Shown here in pieces: positions 8,775-16,646 of a stretch of DNA of 33,343 nucleotides. Every line of letters starts with the position of its first letter. Position 1 is the stretch's first letter. The stretch comes from Streptosporangiaceae bacterium (GTDB lineage Bacteria > Actinomycetota > Actinomycetes > Streptosporangiales > Streptosporangiaceae): assembly GCA_025964715.1 (NCBI GenBank), contig JAOPYH010000461.1, forward strand, positions 1 through 33,343. The letters are read 5' to 3'. Below the pieces are notes generated by a model. The model worked only from the letters and a program-made list of their open reading frames with translations, did no database searches and was not told where the DNA came from. A program made the translations under genes and the position numbers.

Positions 8775-11318
8775 TCACTGCATCAGCCAGGTGTCCTTGG
8801 ACCCGCCCCCCTGAGAGGAGTTGACGATCTTGCTCCCGGCCGGGGCCACCCGGGTCAGCGCGACAGGTACGACGGTCGGCTCGGCGCCGCCGCGGCCCAG
8901 GACGACGAAGGCGCGCAGGTCGACGGCGCGAGGTTCGAGACGGCCATCGGCGAAGGTCGGGTGGGTCGACAGCCGTACGGTCTCCTGCGCGATCCAGCGG
9001 GCGGGCTCGGCGAGGATCCGCTCGCGGGCCTGGTCCAGCTCGGTGGCGGAGGCATCCGGGCCGATGAGGATGCCGTTGCCGCCGTACCCGTCCACCGGCT
9101 TGACCACCAGCTCGTCGAGCCGGTCGAGGACCTGCGCGAGCTGATCGCGGTCGCGGCACAGGTAGGTGGGGACGTTGTCCAGCAACGGTCGCTCGTCCAG
9201 GTAGTACTCGATGAGCCCCGGGACGTACGCGTAGAGCGCCTTGTCATCGGCGACCCCGTTGCCCGGCGCGTTCGCCAACGTCAGTGTTCCGCGCTCCATC
9301 GCGGCCAGCAGATCCGGGCCCAGCGGCCGGCCATCGGCGCCGACGGCGTCGAAGAGTTCGTCCTCGTCTATCCGCCGGTAGAGCACCTCGACCGGGCTGC
9401 GCCCGTCATCGTTGATCCGTACACCGTCGCGGGTGACGAGAAGCCGATCAGGCGTGACCACCGGGATGCCCAACTCGCGGCCCAGCAGCCGATGCTCATA
9501 GAAGGCGGGATCCTCCTCGCCGAGCGTGACAAGCGCGGCCGGCGCGGGCGTGGCGCCGGTGAGCGCGGTCCGCAGCACGCTGAGGGCCCGCGCCGGGGCG
9601 GACGTGTGGGAGGCGCGGACCAGCTCGGGCAGCACCCGGGCGGCCAGCCAGCGGTTGGCGAGGGCATAACCGATCCCCGAGGGAACCCGGAGGTTGTCCT
9701 CCAGCACGGCCCAACGCCCTGCCCCGTCCCGTACGAGATCGATCCCCGCCACCGCACACCGCACCGCCGACCGGGGTACGAGGCGCCCGTCCGGCCGGAG
9801 CCCCGGCGACTCGTCGATAGTCCAGGCCGGCAGCATCCGGTCGCGGACCACCGCCCGCTCGCCATAGGCATCGTGCAGGAAGGCCTCCAGGGCACGTACC
9901 CGCTGCGACAGGCCGGCCTGAAGCGGCGTCCAGTCCTCGGCGGTGATGACCCGCGGGACGAGATCGAAGGGGAAGAGCCGTTCCGATTCCTCGCCCTCGA
10001 CATGGAACGTCATGCCGAGCTGCCGCTGAACCTCGTCGCGCTCCCGCTCCCGCTCGCGCAGCCCATCGATGCCGATGCGGTCCAGCGCGGTCATGATCAA
10101 CCCGTACGGTCCTCGCGCGCTCCCGTCGAAGACCACAGCCTCGTCGGCCTCGGCGCGGTAGCCCGCGAGCATCGCCGCCACCGCCTGGCGCGCCGGTCCC
10201 GCGCCGGGCACCCACTCTGTGTTGGCGCGGGTCTCGGCGAGCAACAGCTCGACCACGTCCCCCAGGCCACCTCCGGCGAACGCCCCGCGTTGCCGGGCCG
10301 CGGAGCCGCCCCCGTGCAGCGCCGCCTCGGTCAGCTCGGCGACGAGCTCCCAGTCGCCGGTCCGCTCCAGCGTCGGCCGCAGCTTCGTCAGCAACCCTCG
10401 GAGATAGGTGTGGGCGGGCACCGGTCCACCGCTGGCCGGATCGAGCAGCTCGCCTCCCAGCCCGGACCTGGCCGCGCGCCATGTCCCAGCCCGTACGAGC
10501 TCGGTGCGTACCGGAAGGGGCGGCGCGCCCGAGGCGATGGCGTCCAGCTCACGGATCACGAGCGCGCGGAACAGCCCGGCGAGCAGCGCGACGTCCTCCA
10601 CCCGCGGGCAGGCGTCGCAGATGCGCAGCTCGACCGTGGGCAGATGCGCCGACGGCCGTACGTCGAAATAGATCATGGCCCGGTCACTGATCACGCCGGA
10701 CATGACAAGGTCCTCGAGCAGCCGGTCGTACTCCCGGCCCGACTCGAACGCCCCGACCGGGCCGTTGGTCGGCCAGCGGCTCCACAGCAGCGTCCGGTAG
10801 CTGGCATAGCCGGTGTCGGAGCCGAGCCAGTACGGCGAGCTCGCCGAGATCGCCAGCAGTGCGGGCAGCCAGGGCCCGACCCGGTGCGCCACCGCCACCG
10901 CCAGGTCCCGGTCGCCGACGTCCACGTGCACCTGCGCCCCGCAGATGAGCTGCTCGCGGGCGAGAGCTTGGTACTCCTCCAGCATGTTCTCGTACCGCGG
11001 ATCGGGCGTGACCTTGAGCGTGTCGAGGTCCGCGACCGGGACCGTCCCGGCGGCCACGATGCCCAGCCCGAGTGGCTCCGCGGCCGCGACGACGCTCCGC
11101 CGCAGCGCCGCGAGATCCTCGGCCAGGTCGATCAGCCGGACGAAGGGACGGCTGTTGGTCTCCACCACCGACCGCTGGAGTTCGGCCCCGAACCGGTCCG
11201 CGGGGAGCTGCTCGAGCAGGCTGTCGGCCCGGGGGAGCAGGCGATGTGTCTCCAGATCGACAGTATGGAACTCCTCCTCGACCCCCACAGCCATCAGTTC
11301 TGGACGGTCAGCCATCAC
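8775..11318 (-). CDS. Carboxylate-amine ligase (GCS2) fused to circularly permuted type 2 ATP-grasp
   Basis: An 847-residue fusion. Residues ~1-370 are a GCS2/YbdK-type glutamate-cysteine-ligase-like domain, with GVEEEFHTVD at the start, QVHVDVGD and a RTLLWSRWPTNGP stretch. Residues ~390-847 are a circularly permuted ATP-grasp domain (COG2308 type), with VLEDNLRVPSGIGYA, LVVKPVDGYGGNGILIG and a C-terminal NSSQGGGSKDTW. Both domains form amide bonds at the expense of ATP. GCS2 enzymes usually join an amine to the gamma-carboxyl of glutamate. The GTG at 11318 and ATG at 11315 are adjacent possible starts, and neither has a strong ribosome site. It is the first gene of the three-gene cluster; the product is not known. 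Confidence 0.9.
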   Translation of the reverse strand: MMADRPELMAVGVEEEFHTVDLETHRLLPRADSLLEQLPADRFGAELQRSVVETNSRPFVRLIDLAEDLAALRRSVVAAAEPLGLGIVAAGTVPVADLDTLKVTPDPRYENMLEEYQALAREQLICGAQVHVDVGDRDLAVAVAHRVGPWLPALLAISASSPYWLGSDTGYASYRTLLWSRWPTNGPVGAFESGREYDRLLEDLVMSGVISDRAMIYFDVRPSAHLPTVELRICDACPRVEDVALLAGLFRALVIRELDAIASGAPPLPVRTELVRAGTWRAARSGLGGELLDPASGGPVPAHTYLRGLLTKLRPTLERTGDWELVAELTEAALHGGGSAARQRGAFAGGGLGDVVELLLAETRANTEWVPGAGPARQAVAAMLAGYRAEADEAVVFDGSARGPYGLIMTALDRIGIDGLRERERERDEVQRQLGMTFHVEGEESERLFPFDLVPRVITAEDWTPLQAGLSQRVRALEAFLHDAYGERAVVRDRMLPAWTIDESPGLRPDGRLVPRSAVRCAVAGIDLVRDGAGRWAVLEDNLRVPSGIGYALANRWLAARVLPELVRASHTSAPARALSVLRTALTGATPAPAALVTLGEEDPAFYEHRLLGRELGIPVVTPDRLLVTRDGVRINDDGRSPVEVLYRRIDEDELFDAVGADGRPLGPDLLAAMERGTLTLANAPGNGVADDKALYAYVPGLIEYYLDERPLLDNVPTYLCRDRDQLAQVLDRLDELVVKPVDGYGGNGILIGPDASATELDQARERILAEPARWIAQETVRLSTHPTFADGRLEPRAVDLRAFVVLGRGGAEPTVVPVALTRVAPAGSKIVNSSQGGGSKDTWLMQ

Positions 11319-11878
11319 ACCAGAATAGATTCGCTGTGTTACGCGAATATGTCTACGGCCGCTTCGGCGTGCCCATCCACATTTCGGTCAAGTCATAACG
11401 CTCTAACGAACTGGGCACATTTCCATCTCCTCTTGCCCTTTCTGTTGCTCTTCTATGGTAGGTGCCGGGGCATAAGCTCGTATGGCCGTGCTCCTTAGTC
11501 CCGGTGAGCGCCGGTCGCAGTTTTATTGTTTCGGGGGTGTTGTGGCTGTATGCCGCCGAACCGGCTTGGGATCCGATCGTTCCATCGCTTCCGACGTCCC
11601 TTGGACTGCTCGCCGTCCGGCGCTCGGGATCTCGTGCCGCGCTCCGCCCTACGGGCGCACGGACGCAAGCGACCCACACCCTCGAAGTCTGTCGGCGCTG
11701 ATCCGCCGGCCGGCGCAACCGCGTGACACCGATCAGCTGACGCCTGTCGGTTCGCGGTGGCCTGCCGGATTCGAGATCAAACAGTGCCGGTGGTGTGGAT
11801 CGGTGAGCCTTTCGCGCCGCCCGGCCGAGGGTTCTGGGCCAAGCTCCGCCCCTGACCAGCCAATATCCCCGTCCCGCA
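11319..11878. other. Gene-poor interval
   Basis: About 560 nt between the GCS2/ATP-grasp start and the end of the secreted-protein gene. Open frames here have no recognisable protein character. The only structure seen is at 11329-11348, where ATTCGC and GCGAAT flank an 8-nt spacer just upstream of the GCS2 gene; it could be an operator. The promoter of the amidoligase operon must lie in the part nearest 11318, but I see no convincing -35/-10 pair. Confidence 0.45.
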
Positions 11879-12583
11879 TCAGTCGTCGTCGTTGTGGAAT
11901 GAGACGTTCTGCCAGTTGGTGACGCAGCCGCGGTCCATGAAGACCCAGCCCAGGTTGCTGTCACGCACGCCGATGGCCGGGCTGGCGCCATTCGCCGTGA
12001 AGCGGTACTGCACCTGGCTCGACGGCGTGCCCGCGGGGTCGCGGAGGGCGCCCGTGTCGTAGGAGCTGGAGGTGTAGTAGTTGTAGAACGCCCGGCACGC
12101 GGGATCGACCGAGATGGGACTGCCGTCGGTCTGGTCATGGGATGCGGCGTTGAAGTTGTAACCGAATGAGCGGCGGTGGCTGATCTGATTGTTGATCGCG
12201 TCGCTGCATGACGCCGCCGCCGTACCCGTGGGGTTGCTGCTGAGCGCACCTGGTGGGATCCAGGCGCACAGGTTGTTGTTGCCGTGGGTTCGCCCGTAGT
12301 GGTAGCCGCTGGCGGTGGTCTGCTGGACATCGAATGAGGAACCGGCCATGGCAGTCCCCATGAAGTAGCCGCATGGCTTGTTCTGCAGCCACGTGCCGGC
12401 CTGGATGGTGCCGTGGTTGTCGCACACCGCCGGCTTTGGTGAGTTGGGCTGGACCGTGTACCGATTCGCCGCCTGCGCGGCCGGCGCCAAGGTCGTGGAC
12501 AGGAACACCAAAGCCGCAGCCGCGCCGCCGCTCCAGGAGGCGATCCGACGTGTGCGAGCTAGGCGAGCGACGAAGGTATGCAC
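11879..12583 (-). CDS. Secreted protein of unknown function with six cysteines
   Basis: A 234-residue protein. The GTG start at 12583 has GGAG 5 nt upstream. The signal peptide has a basic n-region (RLARTRR), a hydrophobic core (AAAALVFLSTTLA) and a likely cut after AQA at residue 38. The mature part has six Cys (C54, C71, C106, C126 and two more near 164 and 222), enough for three disulfides. It is rich in Asn, Ser, Tyr and Gly and ends in an acidic DDD. No catalytic motif was recognised. The presence of Tyr/Gly/Trp-rich strands suggests a small beta domain such as an SH3-like fold, but that is a guess. It is divergent from the lactate permease. Confidence 0.8.
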   Translation of the reverse strand: MHTFVARLARTRRIASWSGGAAAALVFLSTTLAPAAQAANRYTVQPNSPKPAVCDNHGTIQAGTWLQNKPCGYFMGTAMAGSSFDVQQTTASGYHYGRTHGNNNLCAWIPPGALSSNPTGTAAASCSDAINNQISHRRSFGYNFNAASHDQTDGSPISVDPACRAFYNYYTSSSYDTGALRDPAGTPSSQVQYRFTANGASPAIGVRDSNLGWVFMDRGCVTNWQNVSFHNDDD

Positions 12584-12788
12584 GGCTGCTCCAGGGGTTT
12601 GGTCGGGGCCATAAGGGCCGCTACAACTTCATGTCGGACGTGGCGTCAGCGAGGTTGGACGGTCTTTCGTGCGGGCGAGGCTATGCCAGGTCACAGATCT
12701 AAATCACCCATCGCCAAGGAGATGATCTACTGGGTAGTATCGGCCGCTCGGGGGGGACCGAATTTGTATTGTCCACCGAGGTGATGCC

Positions 12789-14426
12789 ATGTACCAGCAG
12801 GTCCTCGATCCCGTAGCCCACTCACTTGCGTGGAGCTCCCTGATCGCGTCGATACCCCTCTTCGTGCTGTTCATCTTGCTCGGCGGTCTGCGGACACGTG
12901 CCTGGATCGCCTCTCTGGTGTCCCTGGTCGTCGCACTCGTCCTGGCCACCGCGGTGTACGGGATGCCGTTCGGGCAGGCATTGCTCGCCGGATCGGAAGG
13001 CGCCGCGTTCGGGTTCTTCCCGATCCTCTGGATCGTCATCAATGCGATCTGGGTTTACAACATGACCGTCGCGACAGGCCACTTCGACGTTCTGCGCAGA
13101 TCCTTTGCCCAGGTCAGTGACGACCAGCGCGTCCAGGCGATCCTCATCGCCTTTTCGTTCGGATCCTTGATCGAGGCGCTGGCCGGATTCGGGACACCCG
13201 TCGCGGTCACCTCGGTGATGCTCATAGCGCTCGGCTTCAAGCCGCTCAAGGCGGCCGTTGTGGCCCTCGTCGCCAACACCGCGCCGGTGGCGTTCGGCGC
13301 GATGGCCACTCCCATCTTGACCCTGGGCAAGGTGACGAGCCTGTCCAGCGACACGCTCGGCGCGATGGTCGGGCGTCAGACCCCGATCCTTGCGGTCTTC
13401 GTGCCGCTCGTCCTGATCGTGATCGTGGACGGCCGGCGCGGTATGCGTGAGACCTGGCCGGCTGCGGCAGTGTGCGGGATCGTCTTCGCCGTGGCGCAGT
13501 ATGTGACGGCGAACTTCCTGTCGATTCCGCTGACGGACGTGGTCGCATCGCTGGCCTCGGCCGCGGCGGTCGTGCTCCTCGTACGTGTGTGGCGACCGCG
13601 CGTGGCGCAGCGCCCCGCGGTCGTCGCGGGTGGCTCGGTGGACGAGCCGACCGCGGACTTCGCCAAGCGGGTCAGCCGCCCGGACTCGCGCGCCGACGTG
13701 GCGCGGGCCTACGCTCCGTACGCGATCATCATCGTCGTGTTCGTGATCTGCCAGATCGGCCAGATCAAGGAGCTGTTGAACAAGGCGACGCAGACGTTCT
13801 CGTGGCCGGGTCTGCACCTGATGAGCCATGCGGGCAAGCCGCTGGGGCTGGTGACCTTCACCCTGAACTACCTGACCACGCCGGCCACCCAGATGCTCCT
13901 GGCCGGGATCTTCACCATGGTGGCACTCCGCGTCGGCCCAGGCCGGGCCCTGCGTGCGTACGGCGCGACACTGGTGCAGCTGCGCTGGGCCATCCTGACC
14001 GTCATGGCGGTGCTGGCGCTGGCGTTCGTCATGAACGCCTCGGGACAGACGATCACCCTCGGCACGTGGATGGCCGGGGCGGGCGGCGCCTTCGCGCTGC
14101 TGTCGCCGATCCTCGGCTGGCTGGGCGTGGCGGTGACCGGTTCCGACACCTCGGCCAACTCCCTCTTCGGGGCACTGCAGATCACCGCGGCCGGCAAGGC
14201 CGACCTTTCCCCGGTCCTCATGGCCGCGTCCAACAGCTCCGGTGGCGTGCTCGGCAAGATGGTCTCGCCGCAGAACCTCGCGATCGTCGCCGCCGCGGTG
14301 GGCCTGGACGGCCGGGAGGGTGACATCTTCCGCCGAGTGGTCGGCTGGAGCCTGCTGTTCCTGCTGGGAATGTGCGTGCTCACCGGCCTGCAGTCCACCG
14401 GAATCCTGTCCTGGATGGTGCCGTGA
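12789..14426 (+). CDS. L-lactate permease family transporter (LctP/LldP)
   Basis: A 545-residue integral membrane protein with about 12-14 hydrophobic segments throughout. The EALAGFGTPVAVTSVMLIALGF and NTAPVAFGAMATPI stretches and the C-terminal GSDTSANSLFGALQ and SNSSGGVLGKMVSPQN motifs are typical of the LctP family. Members import lactate or glycolate with protons. The ATG at 12789 has GAGG 7 nt upstream. It is convergent with a FadR/FCD-type GntR gene, a class that includes the lactate regulator LldR, but no lactate dehydrogenase genes are in the window. A hairpin follows at 14492-14529. Confidence 0.93.
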   Translation: MYQQVLDPVAHSLAWSSLIASIPLFVLFILLGGLRTRAWIASLVSLVVALVLATAVYGMPFGQALLAGSEGAAFGFFPILWIVINAIWVYNMTVATGHFDVLRRSFAQVSDDQRVQAILIAFSFGSLIEALAGFGTPVAVTSVMLIALGFKPLKAAVVALVANTAPVAFGAMATPILTLGKVTSLSSDTLGAMVGRQTPILAVFVPLVLIVIVDGRRGMRETWPAAAVCGIVFAVAQYVTANFLSIPLTDVVASLASAAAVVLLVRVWRPRVAQRPAVVAGGSVDEPTADFAKRVSRPDSRADVARAYAPYAIIIVVFVICQIGQIKELLNKATQTFSWPGLHLMSHAGKPLGLVTFTLNYLTTPATQMLLAGIFTMVALRVGPGRALRAYGATLVQLRWAILTVMAVLALAFVMNASGQTITLGTWMAGAGGAFALLSPILGWLGVAVTGSDTSANSLFGALQITAAGKADLSPVLMAASNSSGGVLGKMVSPQNLAIVAAAVGLDGREGDIFRRVVGWSLLFLLGMCVLTGLQSTGILSWMVP

Positions 14427-14491
14427 GCCCGCACCGCCGTGACCGTGACTCACCTTTCCCTATGTGCCCGCCGTCGGGATAGTCAGCGACG

Positions 14492-14529
14492 AGGGCCGCC
14501 CCCGAAGGCAGGTGCCAGGGGGCGGCCCT
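14492..14529. terminator. Hairpin between lactate permease and GntR genes
   Basis: A perfect 12-bp G/C-rich inverted repeat (14492-14503 and 14518-14529) with a 14-nt loop sits between two convergent genes. It is placed to stop transcription from both sides. Confidence 0.7.
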
Positions 14530-14576
14530 GACGGCTGTAGTGGCCCGCGCGGTGAGGCCTCGCGGGACAGAAGACC

Positions 14577-15293
14577 TCAGCGCCGTGGATCGTCGATCGC
14601 CGCGATCTGTTCCGTGATGTCGCGCTCGACATCCCGGATATGGCGCACTACGGCGGCCCTGGCGTCGCGGGCCCGGCGGCCGATGATCGCTTCAACGATC
14701 TTCTCCTGGCCGGCGCGCGCGTGGGCCCGGCGGCCGGGCAGCTGGATCACGCGGCGCGAGTAGGCGAAGAAGAGCGGCTCGATGATCTCGAGCAGACGCT
14801 GTAGCAGAGTGTTCTTGGTCGCGCTCACGATGGCCCTGTGCAGCGAGGTGTCGAGCTTGATGAACTCGTCGTCGGTCAGGCCTGGGTCGGCCAGTTCGCC
14901 GAGGATACGTTCAAGCTCGGTCATTTCCTGTGGCGTGATGCGTTTCGCGGCCAGGCTTGCCGCCTCCGGCTCGAGGGCCATGCGGGCCTCGAACAGCTCG
15001 GGGACGGTGAAGTCGTCGAACACGAGCAGGTGGGAGGTGTTCGTATTGCTGACGACGAATACGCCCACGCCGTGATCGGTTCGCAATAGCCCATTCGCTT
15101 CGACCATGCGGATGGCTTCGCGCATCGAGCTGCGCCCGACACCGAATTGCTCCGCGAGGACGCGCTCGGACGGGAGTTTGTCCCCTGGTTTGTACTCGCC
15201 GCGCGTGATGAGTCTCTTCAGCTGTGCCGCAACCGAGTCCGCGACCTTCAGCCGGCGGACAGGTTCGATGCCACCGGGACTCGTGCCGATCAT
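14577..15293 (-). CDS. FadR/FCD-subfamily GntR regulator (paralogue 1)
   Basis: A 238-residue repressor-type protein. The ATG at 15293 follows AAAGGA by 8 nt; the frame is open further upstream but without a better start. A winged-helix domain covers ~residues 10-80 (PGDKLPSERVLAEQFGVGRSSMREAIRMVEA) and an FCD ligand domain covers ~95-225. FCD domains often bind a metal through Asp and three His. Asp and His in LDTSLH and His in RHIRDVE are present, but the middle His is replaced (GQEKIVEA). Its closest relative is the next gene upstream, so the two arose by duplication. It may control the adjacent lactate permease or the sugar-acid operon. No operator was recognised in its own 228-nt upstream gap. 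Confidence 0.9.
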   Translation of the reverse strand: MIGTSPGGIEPVRRLKVADSVAAQLKRLITRGEYKPGDKLPSERVLAEQFGVGRSSMREAIRMVEANGLLRTDHGVGVFVVSNTNTSHLLVFDDFTVPELFEARMALEPEAASLAAKRITPQEMTELERILGELADPGLTDDEFIKLDTSLHRAIVSATKNTLLQRLLEIIEPLFFAYSRRVIQLPGRRAHARAGQEKIVEAIIGRRARDARAAVVRHIRDVERDITEQIAAIDDPRR

Positions 15294-15521
15294 TTCACAA
15301 GTCCTTTCACTGAGAGGGCCCGGCTCCCATTGGACATGGAGAGGGACCGGAGACATTACGGGGACAGGTGACCTGAAGACTACGGCACGTTGCCGAGATA
15401 TGGAGGCTTTTCTGCTAAGACCGGTGTCATGGCATGGATTTCAGAAAGCCGGCCGGCCGGCTATCCGGGTTCGGCAGTTCTACAAGGTCGTGCTGGCACA
15501 CATCGTCTCTGACCTCGAGTG

Positions 15522-16250
15522 TCATTGATCTGCCTCGGTCGCGAGGCCGAGCCGGCCGACGATCTGGCGCTCGACGTGGCGGATGTGCCGCACCGCGGCG
15601 TTGCGCGCGTCCCGACCACGACCGGCGAGAACGGCTTCGACGATCTCCCGGTGCCCGCACTGCGCGGATTCGCGTCGCCCGGGCAGCTGGATGACCCGAT
15701 GCGAGTACGCGAGCAACAGCGGCTCGATGCTGTCGAATATCTGGCTCAAGATCCTATTCTTCGTGGCCTTGACGATCGTCTTGTGCAGATCGACGTCGAG
15801 GCGGACGAACGCGTCATCGCTGATCTCTGGGTCCTCTGCCTTCGTCAGGATGGCACGAAGCTCCTCGGCCTCCGCGGGCGTGATCCGCTTGGCCGCCACG
15901 CCGGACGCGTAGCCCTCGATCGAAAGACGCACCTCGAAGAGGTCGGGCACCGTGAAGTCGTCGAAGACCAGCAGCTGGGACAACGTGGGCGAAGGCCTGC
16001 TGTTGCTCACGACGAACACGCCCACGCCGTGCTCGATGCGCAGCAGGCCGCTCGCCTCGACCAGGCGCAGCGCCTCACGCATAGAGCTCCGCCCGACGCC
16101 GAACCTGTCGGCGAGGATCCGCTCCGGCGGCAGTTTGTCACCGGGTGCGTAGTCGCCCCGCTCGATCAGCCGGTTGAGCTCGGCGGCGACCGAGTCGGAG
16201 ACCTTCAGCCGGCGAACCGGCTTGATCCCCTCGGCATTGTCTTCGGTCAT
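15522..16250 (-). CDS. FadR/FCD-subfamily GntR regulator (paralogue 2)
   Basis: A 242-residue regulator whose ATG at 16250 is preceded by GGAGG. It has the same layout as paralogue 1 and long identical stretches: IKPVRRLKVSDSVAAEL, GVGRSSMREALRLVEA, VFDDFTVP and RVIQLPGRR. The FCD metal set looks complete: LDVDLH, GHREIVEA and RHIRHVE. It is divergent from the nine-gene catabolic operon starting at 16647. The shared control region has a 15-bp box on each side, so this protein is the likely regulator of the operon and of itself. The ligand is probably an acid from the pathway, as for GntR/FCD proteins in sugar-acid or carboxylate operons; this is inference. Confidence 0.92.
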   Translation of the reverse strand: MTEDNAEGIKPVRRLKVSDSVAAELNRLIERGDYAPGDKLPPERILADRFGVGRSSMREALRLVEASGLLRIEHGVGVFVVSNSRPSPTLSQLLVFDDFTVPDLFEVRLSIEGYASGVAAKRITPAEAEELRAILTKAEDPEISDDAFVRLDVDLHKTIVKATKNRILSQIFDSIEPLLLAYSHRVIQLPGRRESAQCGHREIVEAVLAGRGRDARNAAVRHIRHVERQIVGRLGLATEADQ

Positions 16251-16309
16251 GTCCTCGCCCCTCCGGTGACCGGTGCCCTCTCGCTGGTACGGATCCGGGC
16301 TGCTGGTCT

Positions 16310-16324
16310 GGTGGTCTGAACAGT
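16310..16324 (-). promoter_or_regulatory. Candidate GntR operator, copy 1
   Basis: The 15-mer GGTGGTCTGAACAGT here is the exact reverse complement of 16475-16489. Its core read on the other strand, TGTTCAGACCA, differs by one base from the TGGTCNGACCA box of FadR/PdhR-type regulators. It overlaps the likely -10 of the divergent regulator gene. Confidence 0.65.
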
Positions 16325-16350
16325 AACCCAGCAGTGCCACCACGTGTCAA
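16320..16350 (-). promoter_or_regulatory. Candidate promoter of the GntR paralogue 2 gene
   Basis: On the minus strand, TTGACA (16350-16345) is followed after 19 nt by TACTGT (16325-16320). The spacing is longer than ideal. The -10 overlaps operator copy 1, consistent with autorepression. Confidence 0.4.
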
Positions 16351-16432
16351 ACACCCCGCAGCGCTCCAGCTCCATGGCCAGGCTCCGGTTTCGTAGCGCA
16401 AACCTGCTCGTCATCTGTTCGTCACAAACCTC

Positions 16433-16461
16433 TTGACAGGGCTTTGGCCCCGGCTTAGGTT
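16433..16461 (+). promoter_or_regulatory. Promoter of the sugar-acid catabolic operon
   Basis: TTGACA (16433-16438) and TAGGTT (16456-16461) are separated by exactly 17 nt, a near-ideal housekeeping-sigma promoter. The expected transcript start is near 16468, so operator copy 2 lies about +8 to +22, where a bound repressor would block initiation or clearance. This leaves a leader of about 180 nt before the first gene. Confidence 0.7.
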
Positions 16462-16474
16462 CTGGGTCACACCA

Positions 16475-16489
16475 ACTGTTCAGACCACC
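16475..16489 (+). promoter_or_regulatory. Candidate GntR operator, copy 2
   Basis: ACTGTTCAGACCACC, a perfect 15-bp inverted copy of the box at 16310-16324, 150 nt apart. It lies just downstream of the operon promoter. Two such copies flanking a divergent region point to one regulator acting on both sides, possibly with looping. Confidence 0.68.
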
Positions 16490-16646
16490 TGATGACCAGG
16501 GTACCGGTTCACCGGGTGAGACGGTGCGGCGTGTAAACGGCGTGCCGGCGGATCTGAACACGGTGGAAACGCTCGCACCACGGCGATCGGTGAGCTAGCC
16601 GGCCTAGGACCGAAAGCGAAGCTCAGCCCCCCAGACAGGAGAAGCG

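Noticed and set aside
6098..11318. Ergothioneine biosynthesis cluster
   Set aside because: The class II amidotransferase and GCS2-type ligase resemble EgtC and EgtA parts, but no EgtB- or EgtD-like gene is nearby, and the AsnO-like gene has no place in that pathway.
8499..11498. 999-codon open frame on the plus strand
   Set aside because: It lies opposite the GCS2/ATP-grasp and AsnO-like genes. The translation is Arg/Gly/His-rich with no family pattern, as expected for the reverse side of high-GC genes.
11353..12330. 325-codon minus-strand frame
   Set aside because: Thr/Arg/Pro-rich low-complexity translation, overlapping the secreted protein that has a proper signal peptide and start.
12584..12788. 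Lactate-regulator operator upstream of the permease
   Set aside because: I looked for TGGTCNGACCA-like boxes and found none; a promoter pair is also not clear.
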